In this document: positions 16,693 to 25,075 of the stretch, in pieces
Numbering within the stretch: the first letter of the stretch is position 1
How the letters are laid out: each line of letters begins with the position of its first letter
Assembly: GCA_009711785.1 (NCBI GenBank)
Contig: VENA01000003.1
Span: 1-64,000 of the forward strand
DNA length: 64,000 nucleotides
Direction: 5' to 3'
Source: Bacillota bacterium
GTDB taxonomy: Bacteria; Bacillota; Clostridia; Tissierellales; MES13
Translations under genes and position numbers: made by a program
The notes under the pieces: model-generated
The model's database searches: none
Told to the model about the DNA's origin: nothing
The model's input: only the letters and a program-made list of their open reading frames with translations

Positions 16693-17730
16693 TTATTCTA
16701 CTAAAATAGGGTGTTTCTCTTTTTTAATTACTTCTCCTATTATTCTACATTCAGTGGGATGATTTTTAAGTTCTTCTAAAAGTAATCTAGCTTTATTTTT
16801 TTCAACTGATATTAATAATCCTCCAGAAGTTTGAGGGTCATACATTATATCTTTAATTTCTTGATTTATGTCATTTTGAAATTTTACTTTATCTCCTATA
16901 AAATTCATATTTGAATAACTTCCAGCAGGAACTAATCCCATAGATGCAAATTCCTTTGACTCTTCTATAATAGGTAATTTTTCACTATAGATTTTAAGTG
17001 TTACATCGCTACCTTCAGCCATTTCTAGTCCATGACCTAATAACCCAAAACCAGTTACATCAGTACAACTATTAACTCCTATATTAACCATTGCATCCTT
17101 TGCCTTTTTATTTAAGGTTGTCATTATTTTTACTGCCTGATTATAGGTTTTTTCATCAGTCATTTGAGCTTTAATAGCAGTATTAATCACTCCTAGTCCA
17201 ATTGGTTTTGTTAATATTAAATAATCACCAACTTTAGCATCACTATTTGTAAGTACATCACTAGGATGAATAAAACCTGTTACTGTTAACCCATATTTAG
17301 GCTCATCATCTTCTACTGTATGTCCCCCGACAATAATTGCATTAGCCTCTTTTACTTTATCAGAACCACCCTTTAAAATTTCAGCCATTACATCTGTTGA
17401 TAAACAGTTTGGAAAACAGATAATATTCATAGCTAAAGTTGGATCTCCTCCCATTGCATATACATCACTCAATGCATTTGTTGCTGCAATTTGTCCAAAT
17501 ATATATGGATCATCTACTACAGGAGTAAAAAAGTCTATAGTTTGTATCATTGCTTTATTATCATCAATTTTATAAACAGCTGCATCGTCTGAAGTGTCTA
17601 AACCTACAAGTAAATTATCATCTTCAACTTTTGGTAATTGACACAGAACCTGTGCCAAGGTATCAGGACCTATTTTAGCTGCTCATCCTGATGTTTTAGT
17701 CAGTTCTGTTAAACGTTTTTCTTCAGTCAT
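16693..17730 (-). CDS. selD: selenide,water dikinase SelD, itself a selenoprotein (UGA = Sec16)
   Basis: Makes selenophosphate from selenide and ATP. A conventional reading starts at 17658, but that lacks the catalytic N-terminus. Reading upstream through an in-frame TGA (17683-17685) reaches an ATG at 17730 with AGGAGGGG four nt before it. The resulting N-terminus ends T-S-G-U-A-A-K-I-G-P, matching the catalytic Cys/Sec loop and Lys of SelD, so TGA encodes Sec16 in a 345-aa protein. The AIRS-like domains follow (DDAAVYKI, GGHTVEDDEPKYGL, PQTSGGLL). A candidate SECIS hairpin lies 11 nt after the UGA. The Shine-Dalgarno overlaps the comEA stop, so translation is probably coupled to comEA. Confidence 0.95.
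17658..17685 (-). promoter_or_regulatory. SelD Sec UGA codon with candidate bacterial SECIS hairpin
   Basis: The UGA (17683-17685) is followed 11 nt later by AGGU / ACCU around the loop CCUGAU (17658-17671), placing a G/U-containing loop 16 nt downstream of UGA, the spacing known for bacterial SECIS elements. The stem is short. I judged it by eye without a folding calculation. Confidence 0.6.
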
Positions 17731-17740
17731 TGTACCCCTC

Positions 17741-18343
17741 CTAATATGCTATTATTGAATCTTTAATTGCATCAAATTTTTTTCTTCCTATACCTGAAAC
17801 ATTCATTATTTCTTCAATTTTATTAAATCTTTTATTCTTTCTATATTCAATAATTTTCATAGCAAGTGCTTCTCCTATTCCATCTAATTTTTCTAAATCT
17901 TTAACACTTGCATTATTTATATCTATTTTATCATTAATATCACTTAATATAACATCTTCAGTTATATTTTCTCCTTTTTTAGGGACATATACTTTTGCTT
18001 GGTCTTTTAATATTAAAGCAAGATTTATTTTATCCACATCTGCTTTATCCGTTAAACCTTGAGCCTCTTTAATGGCATCTATAACCCTTAAACCTTCCTT
18101 TAGTATAACTAACCCCGGCTTATTAACTTCGCCGCTTACATGGACCATAATAATCCTTTCAGGCTCTTCTTTTTCTAAAACTTCTTTCTTTGTTATATTT
18201 TCAATCTCAGTTTCATTAGTTTTATCTTCTTTATTTATTATTTTAGCATCTTCATTATTTGATAATCTAAAACCTAGAAAGCCTAGTATACAAATAACTA
18301 GTATTAGTATAACCATTTCTTGTTTTTTTGTAAAGTTACCCAT
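17741..18343 (-). CDS. comEA: ComEA-like DNA-binding protein (SLBB + helix-hairpin-helix)
   Basis: A 200-aa membrane-anchored protein. One N-terminal helix (about 10-27) is followed by a charged linker, an SLBB domain (HVSGEVNKPGLVILKEG..., about 68-125) and a double HhH motif (KIDINNASVKDLEKLDGIG, ALAMKIIEYR, VSGIGRKKFDAI) at the C-terminus. ComEA binds incoming DNA outside the membrane during transformation. No comEC or comEB partner is in this window. It heads the transcript that continues into selD, an odd pairing: selD starts 10 nt after its stop. Confidence 0.9.
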   Translation of the reverse strand: MGNFTKKQEMVILILVICILGFLGFRLSNNEDAKIINKEDKTNETEIENITKKEVLEKEEPERIIMVHVSGEVNKPGLVILKEGLRVIDAIKEAQGLTDKADVDKINLALILKDQAKVYVPKKGENITEDVILSDINDKIDINNASVKDLEKLDGIGEALAMKIIEYRKNKRFNKIEEIMNVSGIGRKKFDAIKDSIIAY

Positions 18344-18442
18344 ATAACCACCCCTAAAATAATTTATATATATTGTATTAACTAATATTGATATAGTTAT
18401 ACAAAATTTTTAATTTACTTACATAGTCCTAGTATTTTATTC

Positions 18443-18471
18443 TTAAAATTACGTGCTATTTCTGGTATACT
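18443..18471 (+). promoter_or_regulatory. promoter of dacF
   Basis: Weak -35 TTAAAA (18443-18448), 17-bp spacer ending TGG (extended -10), TATACT (18466-18471). Confidence 0.5.
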
Positions 18472-18499
18472 ATATAGATAGATAAAAGGGGTGAAAATA

Positions 18500-19804
18500 T
18501 TGAAAAAAATCCTAGTAATAACATTTATATTAATTATAGTATTAAATCTAACACAGATAACCTATGCAGATACATTATCTATTCCAGCAGAAACTGCTGT
18601 TTTAATCGATGCAAAAACAGGTAATGTTCTTTATAATAAAAATATGGACAAACAAATGTATCCTGCAAGTACTACAAAAATTATGACTGCAATTTTAGCT
18701 TTAGAAAAAACTGATTTAGACAATAAAGTTACAGTAGATTCTAAAACTCCCTATGAAACCCAACAAGGAGATAGTTCTCATATCGCTTTAAGACCAGGTG
18801 AAGAACTCACAATGAGGGATTTATTACACGCTCTATTGATTGAATCTGCAAATGATGCAGCCGTTGTAATTGCTAGACATATATCTGGATCAGTTGAGGA
18901 TTTTTCAAAACTTATGAATAAGAAAGCAAAGGAAATAGGAGCTAAAAATACTCACTTTACAAACCCTAATGGGATGCCTGATGAAAATCATACTACAACA
19001 GCATATGATTTAGCTATAATGGCAAAATATGCAATGGAAAAACAGACCTTTAGAGAAATAGTAAGTAAGTATAAATACAGTATAAGTGAAACAAATAAAC
19101 AACCTACAAGATACCTAAAATCAGCTAACAGATTACTTTATGGTGTTGGCGCAAGTAATCAGATAAATGTTAATGGCAATTATGTTGATATTAAATATGA
19201 TGGTGTAAATGGTATAAAAACAGGTTATACTTTTGCTGCTCAAAATTGCTTGGTATCATCAGCTAAGCAAGGAAATAAAGACTTAATAGCAGTTGTACTT
19301 CACTGTCAAGGTAGAAATGTATATATAGCTACCCATAAATTATTAAATTACGGTTTTGAAAATTTTGAGAGTAAAAAAATAGCTTTTAAAAAGGAATTTA
19401 TTGAAAACATTAAAGTTGAACATGGAGATATGCCCTATGTTACTGGTATAATTGGTAAAGATCTTTATATAAATATTCCTAAGGGAAAAGATGAAGATGT
19501 CAAAAGGAATATAGTATTAGGTGAAAAAATACAAGCTCCAATAAAAGAAAATCAAGTATTAGGTAAAATAGAATATAGCTTAGATGGTGAAATTCTAGGC
19601 ACTACAAATATAGTAGCAGCTACTAACATAAATATGAAACCAATATATAAAGTAGTTAATAATACAAATGATAGTATATTTAAAAAATGGTGGTTCTGGC
19701 TTATAGTAATATTTATACTTTGGAGAGTGTTTATTATGTATAGAAGGTATAAAAAGAGAAAGTTAAGAAGAAAGAAAAGATACAATATTTATAATAACTA
19801 TTAA
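18500..19804 (+). CDS. dacF: D-alanyl-D-alanine carboxypeptidase (DacF/PBP5 type)
   Basis: An exported class C penicillin-binding protein that trims the terminal D-Ala of peptidoglycan stem peptides. It has a signal peptide (cleavage near ITYAD), catalytic STTK (in YPASTTKIMTA), SAN (IESANDAAV) and KTG (GIKTGYTF). A PBP5-type beta domain follows, then a C-terminal membrane helix (WWFWLIVIFILWRVFIMY) with a strongly basic tail. A true helix is unusual, since many PBP5s use an amphipathic anchor. The TTG at 18500 is chosen because AAAGGGG lies 8-9 nt upstream. An in-frame GTG at 18491 overlaps that site. It is the only confident plus-strand gene in the window. Confidence 0.95.
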   Translation: MKKILVITFILIIVLNLTQITYADTLSIPAETAVLIDAKTGNVLYNKNMDKQMYPASTTKIMTAILALEKTDLDNKVTVDSKTPYETQQGDSSHIALRPGEELTMRDLLHALLIESANDAAVVIARHISGSVEDFSKLMNKKAKEIGAKNTHFTNPNGMPDENHTTTAYDLAIMAKYAMEKQTFREIVSKYKYSISETNKQPTRYLKSANRLLYGVGASNQINVNGNYVDIKYDGVNGIKTGYTFAAQNCLVSSAKQGNKDLIAVVLHCQGRNVYIATHKLLNYGFENFESKKIAFKKEFIENIKVEHGDMPYVTGIIGKDLYINIPKGKDEDVKRNIVLGEKIQAPIKENQVLGKIEYSLDGEILGTTNIVAATNINMKPIYKVVNNTNDSIFKKWWFWLIVIFILWRVFIMYRRYKKRKLRRKKRYNIYNNY

Positions 19805-19861
19805 AGTATTATCATATTTATTTCTAACCTTTTAATTTATAAAAAGATATATAACAATAAT

Positions 19862-19904
19862 AAAACCTTCTAAAATAGATATTGTATCTAATTTAGGAGG
19901 TTTT
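19862..19904. terminator. bidirectional terminator between dacF and ridA
   Basis: A 20-position stem (AAAACCTTCTAAA... at 19862-19881 against ...TTTAGGAGGTTTT at 19885-19904) with one G:U pair, one A:A mismatch and a 3-nt loop. A/T tracts on both sides suit termination from both directions. Confidence 0.85.
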
Positions 19905-19928
19905 ATTCATTCATAAATTATCTTTACT

Positions 19929-20309
19929 TTATACTATTGCCATAGCTTCTATTTCTATATTACCATCTAAAGGCAGTCTAGCTACTTCAACACAGGACCT
20001 AGCAGGCTTATTTTTATTAAAGTATTTTGCATATACTTCATTTATTTTACTAAACTGCTCCATATCCTTAATAAAAACTGTTACTTTCACAACATCTTCT
20101 AATGTTGCTCCTCCTTCTTTTAAAACTTCTTTTAAGTTTTCTAAAGCAAATTCTGTTTCCTTTCTAATATCACCTTTAAGAAGTTCTCCTGTTTCAGTAT
20201 TTATTGGTAATTGTCCAGATGTAAAAATCATATTACCTTTTTTTATGCCTTGAGAATAAGGTCCTAAAGCCTTTGGAGCTCTATCTGTAGAAATAACTTC
20301 ACTTTTCAA
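19929..20309 (-). CDS. ridA: RidA family enamine/imine deaminase
   Basis: A 126-aa trimeric cytoplasmic protein of the RidA/YjgF/UK114 family that hydrolyses reactive 2-aminoacrylate-type enamines released by PLP enzymes. Signatures are APKALGPYSQGIKKG, SGQLPI, and the catalytic-site Arg in ARSCVEVARLP. The start is TTG with AAGGAGG upstream. It lies 32 nt after a YheO-type regulator and is probably co-transcribed with it, which suggests regulated use in amino-acid metabolism. Confidence 0.95.
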   Translation of the reverse strand: MKSEVISTDRAPKALGPYSQGIKKGNMIFTSGQLPINTETGELLKGDIRKETEFALENLKEVLKEGGATLEDVVKVTVFIKDMEQFSKINEVYAKYFNKNKPARSCVEVARLPLDGNIEIEAMAIV

Positions 20310-20341
20310 TTAAATTCCTCCTTATTTTTTATAAAACTTAA

Positions 20342-20989
20342 TTATTTATTCTCCCTTATTTCATCTAAATAATTATAAATTGTATATCTAGACACACAAA
20401 GGACTTCTGCTACATAATCCACTGCTCCTTTAATAAGGAAAGTTCCTTTATCGTCTAATTCCTTAACAACCCTTACTTTATCTTCTTTATTTAAATAAGC
20501 AAAAGGTTTACCAAGTTTATCTAAAACCTTATTTACAACACTATAAAGTATTTCGTTTATATTATTACTATAAGTTTCTTCTTCTTTATTCTTCCCATCA
20601 TCTAATGTTCTTGCTAAATCATCAATAACATTTTTAGCTACAACAAATTCTGAAATATCCATGTTGATACAAAGACAACCAACTACATCTCCCTTTTCAT
20701 CTTTTATAAACAAAGTAGAAGATTTTAAAGTCCTTCCATCATGGGTTATTGTCTTATAACTTATCAAATTTTTATTATATTCTTCATTTCTAATTGCCTT
20801 TAATCCTCTTTCAGTCATAGGGCTTCCAACGTCTCTTCCTGTTACATGTCCATTAGCTATGGCAATTACTGATCCTTGGGGTTCATTTATATCATGTAGT
20901 ACAACTTCACAATTATTTCCAAAAGTACTAGCAATATAACCAACTAATTGTTTCATATTTTCTAACAATGGATGTACTTTTTCACTCAT
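20342..20989 (-). CDS. YheO-type PAS/HTH transcriptional regulator
   Basis: A 215-aa regulator. The N-terminal YheO-like PAS domain (about 1-125: NCEVVLHDIN, IANGHVTGRDVGSPMT, FIKDEKGDVVGCLCINMD) is followed by a C-terminal helix-turn-helix (about 165-215: GTFLIKGAVDYVAEVLCVSRYTIYNYL). Relatives control amino-acid catabolism genes and often sit beside ridA, as here. The ligand is unknown. The 270-bp upstream region holds a sequence close to a CodY box (21164-21178) and otherwise only AT-rich DNA. Confidence 0.9.
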   Translation of the reverse strand: MSEKVHPLLENMKQLVGYIASTFGNNCEVVLHDINEPQGSVIAIANGHVTGRDVGSPMTERGLKAIRNEEYNKNLISYKTITHDGRTLKSSTLFIKDEKGDVVGCLCINMDISEFVVAKNVIDDLARTLDDGKNKEEETYSNNINEILYSVVNKVLDKLGKPFAYLNKEDKVRVVKELDDKGTFLIKGAVDYVAEVLCVSRYTIYNYLDEIRENK

Positions 20990-21163
20990 TATTTCACCTC
21001 ACCTTTAAACTTTTTACAAAAATTTGTAGTGGTTAAAATCTATTAATAAATATTTCGATATAATTATTAAATTTCCTTCATATTTTTATATGATTTACGT
21101 TTTTTCTTAAAGCAGTAGATAAATAACCAACTATATATAAATTTCTTTATTTTATTATTTCTG

Positions 21164-21178
21164 AATTTTTAGAAAATA
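21164..21178. promoter_or_regulatory. possible CodY-like box
   Basis: AATTTTTAGAAAATA matches the known CodY consensus AATTTTCWGAAAATT at 13 of 15 positions. It lies about 175 bp upstream of the yheO-type gene. Such matches occur by chance in DNA this AT-rich. Confidence 0.25.
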
Positions 21179-21198
21179 AAAGTATAGAAAAGGACTAA

Positions 21199-21239
21199 AA
21201 AAACTTCTCATCCCCACTATCTAGGGATGGGAAGTTTAT
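21199..21239 (-). terminator. terminator after rsfS
   Basis: A 14-pair stem (AAACTTCTCATCCC / GGGATGGGAAGTTT, one G:U) with a 9-nt loop is followed by TTTTTTAG on the minus strand. It closes nadD-yqeK-rsfS. Confidence 0.85.
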
Positions 21240-21260
21240 AACTAATAAGAAAAATACCTT

Positions 21261-21620
21261 TTAGTTATATGTTATAAATTTATCAACATCTATATCCTCA
21301 GCGTCTACCCAAAGCCTTTCAAGGTTATAAAATTCTCTATCTTCTTTATAAAAGATATGGGCTACTATTCCTCCGAAGTCTAGTAATATCCATCTTCCAA
21401 CATTATGTCCTTCTTTATTTTTTAATATATATCCTAACTTATACATCTTTTCTTCTATTCCCTTAGCAATAGCTTTAACCTGTCTTTCAGAATTACCGCT
21501 ACATATAAGGAAATAATCTGTTATGGTAGTTAATTTTTTTATATCTAATAATTTTATATCAAAGGCTTTCTTTTCATCAGCCGCCTTTAAAATAGTTGTT
21601 ATCATGTTTGTATCTGTCAA
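21261..21620 (-). CDS. rsfS: ribosome silencing factor RsfS
   Basis: A 119-aa protein of the RsfS/Iojap/YbeB family that binds ribosomal protein L14 and blocks subunit joining when nutrients are low. Family motifs are ITDYFLICSGNSERQVKAIA and HNVGRWILLDFGGIVAHIF. The start is taken as TTG at 21620, with AGGAGGG eight nt upstream. It comes one base after the yqeK stop (TAA-A-TTG). The usual gene order nadD-yqeK-rsfS is kept. Confidence 0.95.
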   Translation of the reverse strand: MTDTNMITTILKAADEKKAFDIKLLDIKKLTTITDYFLICSGNSERQVKAIAKGIEEKMYKLGYILKNKEGHNVGRWILLDFGGIVAHIFYKEDREFYNLERLWVDAEDIDVDKFITYN

Positions 21621-21621
21621 T

Positions 21622-22203
21622 TTAATTACCCTCCTGTTTATTTTCATTTATTAGTGAATTTCTTGCTTTAATAGTATTCATATGAATTAATAAATCCCTA
21701 TCTATTATATACTTTATTGTATTATTCATTGATAATATTAATGCTTGTTCTAAATCTCTATATGCTATATATCTAATATTTTCTATACCATTAAATTTTC
21801 TATTAGGTTCAATATAATCTGATATATAAACTATCTTCTCTAAAATAGTCATATTTTCTCTTCCAGTTGTATGAAACCTAATTGCATCTAATATTTCTTT
21901 ATCTTTTACGTTATATTCTTTATTAGCAACTTCTGCACCTAATGGACCATGTATCAGTGAAGGACTTTTCTTCATAGTATTATCTAAAATTATACCAAAC
22001 TCACATGCTCTTTTCAATAAAAGCTGTATGTCCTTATATTTTGCGCAGTCATGTAATAAGCCTGCAATTGCAGCCTTTTTTTTATCGACATTATATTTCT
22101 TTGCTAACTTAATAGCTGTTTTCATAACTCCTAAAGAATGGTTGTATCTTTTATTTCCTATTGTATTTTTTAGTTTATCTTCATATATGTTAATAAGACC
22201 CAT
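21622..22203 (-). CDS. yqeK: YqeK HD-domain hydrolase (symmetrical Ap4A hydrolase type)
   Basis: A 193-aa HD-superfamily phosphohydrolase. Motifs are RYNHSLGVMKTA, AGLLHDCAKY (metal-binding HD), SLIHGPLGAEVA, and FHTTGRENMT with KIVYISDYIEP. Known YqeK proteins hydrolyse diadenosine tetraphosphate symmetrically to ADP. It sits between nadD (10 nt upstream) and rsfS, the standard Firmicute arrangement. Confidence 0.95.
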   Translation of the reverse strand: MGLINIYEDKLKNTIGNKRYNHSLGVMKTAIKLAKKYNVDKKKAAIAGLLHDCAKYKDIQLLLKRACEFGIILDNTMKKSPSLIHGPLGAEVANKEYNVKDKEILDAIRFHTTGRENMTILEKIVYISDYIEPNRKFNGIENIRYIAYRDLEQALILSMNNTIKYIIDRDLLIHMNTIKARNSLINENKQEGN

Positions 22204-22213
22204 ACTATCCCCC

Positions 22214-22828
22214 TTAACGATACAAACAATTTTTATCTATATAATATTTTACAGGGTCCGGTAATAGATATTTAACAGACCTTTCATCCTTTATCCTTTG
22301 TCTGATATCTGTAGAGGATATCTGCAAAGCAGAAACGGATATATTATATATATTCCTATTATATCTTTTTTCAAGATTTTTAATTTCTGTTTCAATTTTA
22401 GATAACTCAAATCCAGGTCTTGTTGCTGTAACAAACTTACACAGGTTTAAAAGTTCGCTAACATTTTTCCAAGTGTGAAGTTCAAGTAATGCATCTGCCC
22501 CTGTTATAAAATAAAACTCAGTGTCTTTATATTTACTTCTAAAGGCTTTTATTGTATCAATGGTATAACTGATACCTTCCCTTTCCACTTCAATAGAAGA
22601 TACTTTAAAATTTGGATTTGTTACTGTTGCTAATAAAGTCATTAAATATCTATCCTTAGCATCAGTTAATTCTTTATTATCCTTATGGGGAGGATTTCCT
22701 GTAGGCACAAATATGACTTTATCTAAGTTAAGTTTATGTCTTATCTCTTCTGCTACTACTAGATGTCCTAGATGTATAGGGTTAAATGTCCCTCCCATTA
22801 CTCCGTACTTTTTTTTCTGTGGTGACAT
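22214..22828 (-). CDS. nadD: nicotinate-nucleotide adenylyltransferase NadD
   Basis: Transfers AMP from ATP to nicotinate mononucleotide in NAD synthesis. 204 aa, normal length, with [11 protein letters not shown] (HxGH nucleotidyltransferase motif) near the N-terminus, [10 protein letters not shown], and [10 protein letters not shown] (the ISSTxIR motif) near the end. First gene of nadD-yqeK-rsfS, with GGAGG upstream of the ATG. Together with pncB (59.4 kb) it gives two steps of the nicotinate salvage route. Confidence 0.97.
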   Translation of the reverse strand: MSPQKKKYGVMGGTFNPIHLGHLVVAEEIRHKLNLDKVIFVPTGNPPHKDNKELTDAKDRYLMTLLATVTNPNFKVSSIEVEREGISYTIDTIKAFRSKYKDTEFYFITGADALLELHTWKNVSELLNLCKFVTATRPGFELSKIETEIKNLEKRYNRNIYNISVSALQISSTDIRQRIKDERSVKYLLPDPVKYYIDKNCLYR

Positions 22829-22900
22829 TATAAAACCTCCGTTTAAATTCTATATCTTCTATTATATATCAAATGAATTATATCTTAAACATTAAAATAT

Positions 22901-22930
22901 TAAAGCCCCCTTAATAAATCAAGGGGGTTA
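22901..22930 (-). terminator. terminator overlapping the stop of the 62-aa gene
   Basis: A stem of seven Watson-Crick pairs plus flanking G:U and A:U pairs (CCCCCTT / AAGGGGG, 22904-22929) with an 8-nt loop, then TTTAATATTTT. The TAA stop of the short gene lies inside its 5' arm. Confidence 0.8.
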
Positions 22931-23116
22931 ACATTGGGTATCAATAAATTTCTTTATCATATTGATTTCATTTTCATCATAGGAAATTATATCATCAATC
23001 TTTTCTTGTTCAAAATTTTTAAAAAAAGCTTTTAATTCTCCTTCATTTCCATCTTCATATCTTATACATTTAAAACCTTCACTATATAACTTCTTTAATT
23101 TTTCAATATTCTCCAT
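22928..23116 (-). CDS. 62-aa conserved-looking acidic protein of unknown function
   Basis: A short protein (starting MENIEKLKKLYSEGFKCI) that is acidic and probably helical, with two cysteines, one of them C-terminal. No family is recognised. The start is the ATG at 23116, with GGGAG eight nt upstream. A longer TTG reading includes the Shine-Dalgarno. It is read after yhbY and closed by a terminator embedded in its stop codon, so it is the last gene of the obg-(61 aa)-yhbY group. Confidence 0.7.
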   Translation of the reverse strand: MENIEKLKKLYSEGFKCIRYEDGNEGELKAFFKNFEQEKIDDIISYDENEINMIKKFIDTQC

Positions 23117-23175
23117 ACAATCAACTCCCAAAGATATTTATTTATTATTATATGGAGTTTATTAAAAATTATATA

Positions 23176-23469
23176 TTATTTAGGTAGTTCTATTTTTTTA
23201 TTTTCCTCAGATTCTTTATAAATAACAAACTTATTTCCTATACTTTGTACATATTCAGCATCAGCCTTTTTACAAACTTCATTAGCTGCCTCTTTAGGGT
23301 CTAAGAAACTGTTATCTAATACATTTACCTTAACTATTTCTCTAGCCTCTAAAGCATCATTTAATTCCTTAATAAAGGTTTCTGTAATTCCATTTTTACC
23401 TAATTGAAATATTGGATTTAATCCATTTGCTATACTTTTTAAATAACTTCTTTGCTTCCCTGTTAACAC
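23176..23469 (-). CDS. yhbY: YhbY-type CRM-domain RNA-binding protein
   Basis: A 97-aa CRM-domain protein that associates with ribosomal precursors. The family core is KQRSYLKSIANGLNPIFQLGK followed by GITETFIKELNDAL and the strand VKVNVL. The start is GTG with AAGGAG upstream. It sits downstream of obg and the Cys-rich 61-aa gene, consistent with a ribosome-assembly neighbourhood. Confidence 0.93.
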   Translation of the reverse strand: MLTGKQRSYLKSIANGLNPIFQLGKNGITETFIKELNDALEAREIVKVNVLDNSFLDPKEAANEVCKKADAEYVQSIGNKFVIYKESEENKKIELPK

Positions 23470-23483
23470 TTTATCACTCCTTA

Positions 23484-23669
23484 TTAAACTAACTCTGAAT
23501 CGTTTCTTGCATTTCTTCTGTTTATCTCATAATTTCTAGTTCCCTTTTTCCATCCAGCTCTAATCTTTTCACTGGGTTGATATTTTTCATTAATAACTAT
23601 TTCATTTTTTGATAAGCAATAATAAGTAGGTTGATTTTCTTTACAATTATTACAATTGAAACAGTCCAT
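23484..23669 (-). CDS. 61-aa cysteine-rich protein between obg and yhbY
   Basis: A small basic protein that begins MDCFNCNNCKENQPTYYC, with four or five cysteines spaced as in a zinc ribbon or knuckle (C3, C6, C9, C18). The C-terminal half is Arg/Lys/Asn rich (KKGTRNYEINRRNAR), fitting nucleic-acid or ribosome contact. No named family is recognised. GGAGG lies 12 nt before the ATG, a little far. It lies 19 nt after obg and 14 nt before yhbY. Confidence 0.75.
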   Translation of the reverse strand: MDCFNCNNCKENQPTYYCLSKNEIVINEKYQPSEKIRAGWKKGTRNYEINRRNARNDSELV

Positions 23670-23688
23670 TTTTACTTCTTACCTCCAA

Positions 23689-24969
23689 TTAATCAATAAA
23701 CTCAAATTCATATCCACAAACATTTACTGTTTCTTCTTCATCTAGACCTAAGTCTCTTAATTCTTTAATTATTCCTAAGTCCCTTAACCTCTTTTGGAAG
23801 TAACTCATAGATTCAAAGCTATCAAAATTAACAGAATCTAGTAATCTTTCAATTACTGGACCATCCACTAGGTATTTACCATTTTCTTTTCTAACTTCAA
23901 ATCCTTTTTCTTTCTTTTTAGGTTCATATACTACTTTTTCTAAATCAGTTTCTATAATAGGTTCTAAATCTCCTATATTCTGAAGTTTATCATATATCAC
24001 ATATTTAAGCTTATCTATTCCTTTTTTAGTTACCGCTGAAATACTAAACAATTCAAATCCTAGCTTATCTGTTTCTTTTTTTAATTTTTCAAACCCCTCT
24101 TGAGACCTTGGAAGATCCATTTTATTAGCTACTACTATCTGAGGTCTATTAGCTAATTTCTCATTATACTCATTTAGTTCTTTATTTATTTTATGAAAAT
24201 CATCAACAGGATCTCTTCCTTCTTCAAATGATACATCAATTATATGAACTAATAGTTTAGTTCTTTCAACATGTCTTAAAAATTGATGTCCTAATCCAAC
24301 TCCAGCATGTGCTCCTTCTATAAGTCCTGGTATATCTGCCATAACAAAACTTTTACCATTTCCTACTCTAACTACTCCTAAATTAGGATTTATCGTTGTA
24401 AAATGATAATTTGCTATTTTAGGTTTAGCCTGTGATACAGTTGATAATAATGTTGATTTTCCTACATTAGGAAATCCTATTAATCCAACATCCGCTATCA
24501 TTTTAAGCTCTAATATAACCCAAATTTCTTCTCCTTTAGATCCACCTTCAGCAAAGCTAGGAGCTTGTCTTGTGGAACTTGTAAACTTTTTATTACCTCT
24601 TCCACCTCTTCCTCCTTTAGCTACTACAAAGGTTTCATCTTTATCTACTAAATCAGCTATAACTCTGTTAGTTTCTTCTTCCTTTATAATAGTACCCGGA
24701 GGTACTGAAATAATTATATCCTCACCATTTTTACCATATTTACCTTTGCTTTTTCCATTTTCTCCTGATTTCGCTTTGAAATGCTTTTTATATCTAAAAT
24801 CAGCCAATGTGTTAATACCTTCATCTACTTTGAGTATCACACTACCTCCATGGCCTCCATCTCCCCCAGCAGGTCCCCCTGAGGGTTCAAATTTTTCCCT
24901 TCTCCAAGCTACGGCTCCATGTCCACCATTGCCGCCTTTAAAAAAGACTTTTACCTTGTCTACAAACAT
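23689..24969 (-). CDS. obg: ribosome-assembly GTPase Obg (CgtA)
   Basis: A 426-aa GTPase for 50S maturation, also linked to the general stress response and sporulation in Bacillus. The glycine-rich Obg fold (GGNGGHGAVAWRREKFEP, residues about 11-30, and several GGxGG repeats) is followed by a G domain (GFPNVGKST, DIPGLIEGA, NKMD) and a C-terminal OCT domain (VYEPKKKEKGFEV...). The start at 24969 is favoured because AAGG lies nine nt upstream. An ATG three codons earlier abuts it. It follows the spo0B-like gene, the same order as spo0B-obg in Bacillus. Confidence 0.97.
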   Translation of the reverse strand: MFVDKVKVFFKGGNGGHGAVAWRREKFEPSGGPAGGDGGHGGSVILKVDEGINTLADFRYKKHFKAKSGENGKSKGKYGKNGEDIIISVPPGTIIKEEETNRVIADLVDKDETFVVAKGGRGGRGNKKFTSSTRQAPSFAEGGSKGEEIWVILELKMIADVGLIGFPNVGKSTLLSTVSQAKPKIANYHFTTINPNLGVVRVGNGKSFVMADIPGLIEGAHAGVGLGHQFLRHVERTKLLVHIIDVSFEEGRDPVDDFHKINKELNEYNEKLANRPQIVVANKMDLPRSQEGFEKLKKETDKLGFELFSISAVTKKGIDKLKYVIYDKLQNIGDLEPIIETDLEKVVYEPKKKEKGFEVRKENGKYLVDGPVIERLLDSVNFDSFESMSYFQKRLRDLGIIKELRDLGLDEEETVNVCGYEFEFID

Positions 24970-25075
24970 CTTTATCATCCTTACTTTCTTTGATAAGTTT
25001 ATTATATATAGTTTTTATCAAAAGTCAATATTTTAGTATTATTATACCAACTTTTATAAAGTATATTTATATTAA

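Noticed and set aside
17658..17660. Start codon for selD at 17658
   Set aside because: This would delete the catalytic Sec loop. The upstream frame through TGA matches SelD and has a perfect ribosome site.
24572..25036. 154-codon plus-strand open frame opposite obg
   Set aside because: It mirrors the glycine-rich codons of obg (appearing as Pro/Ser runs), has no ribosome site and no recognisable domain. A shadow frame.
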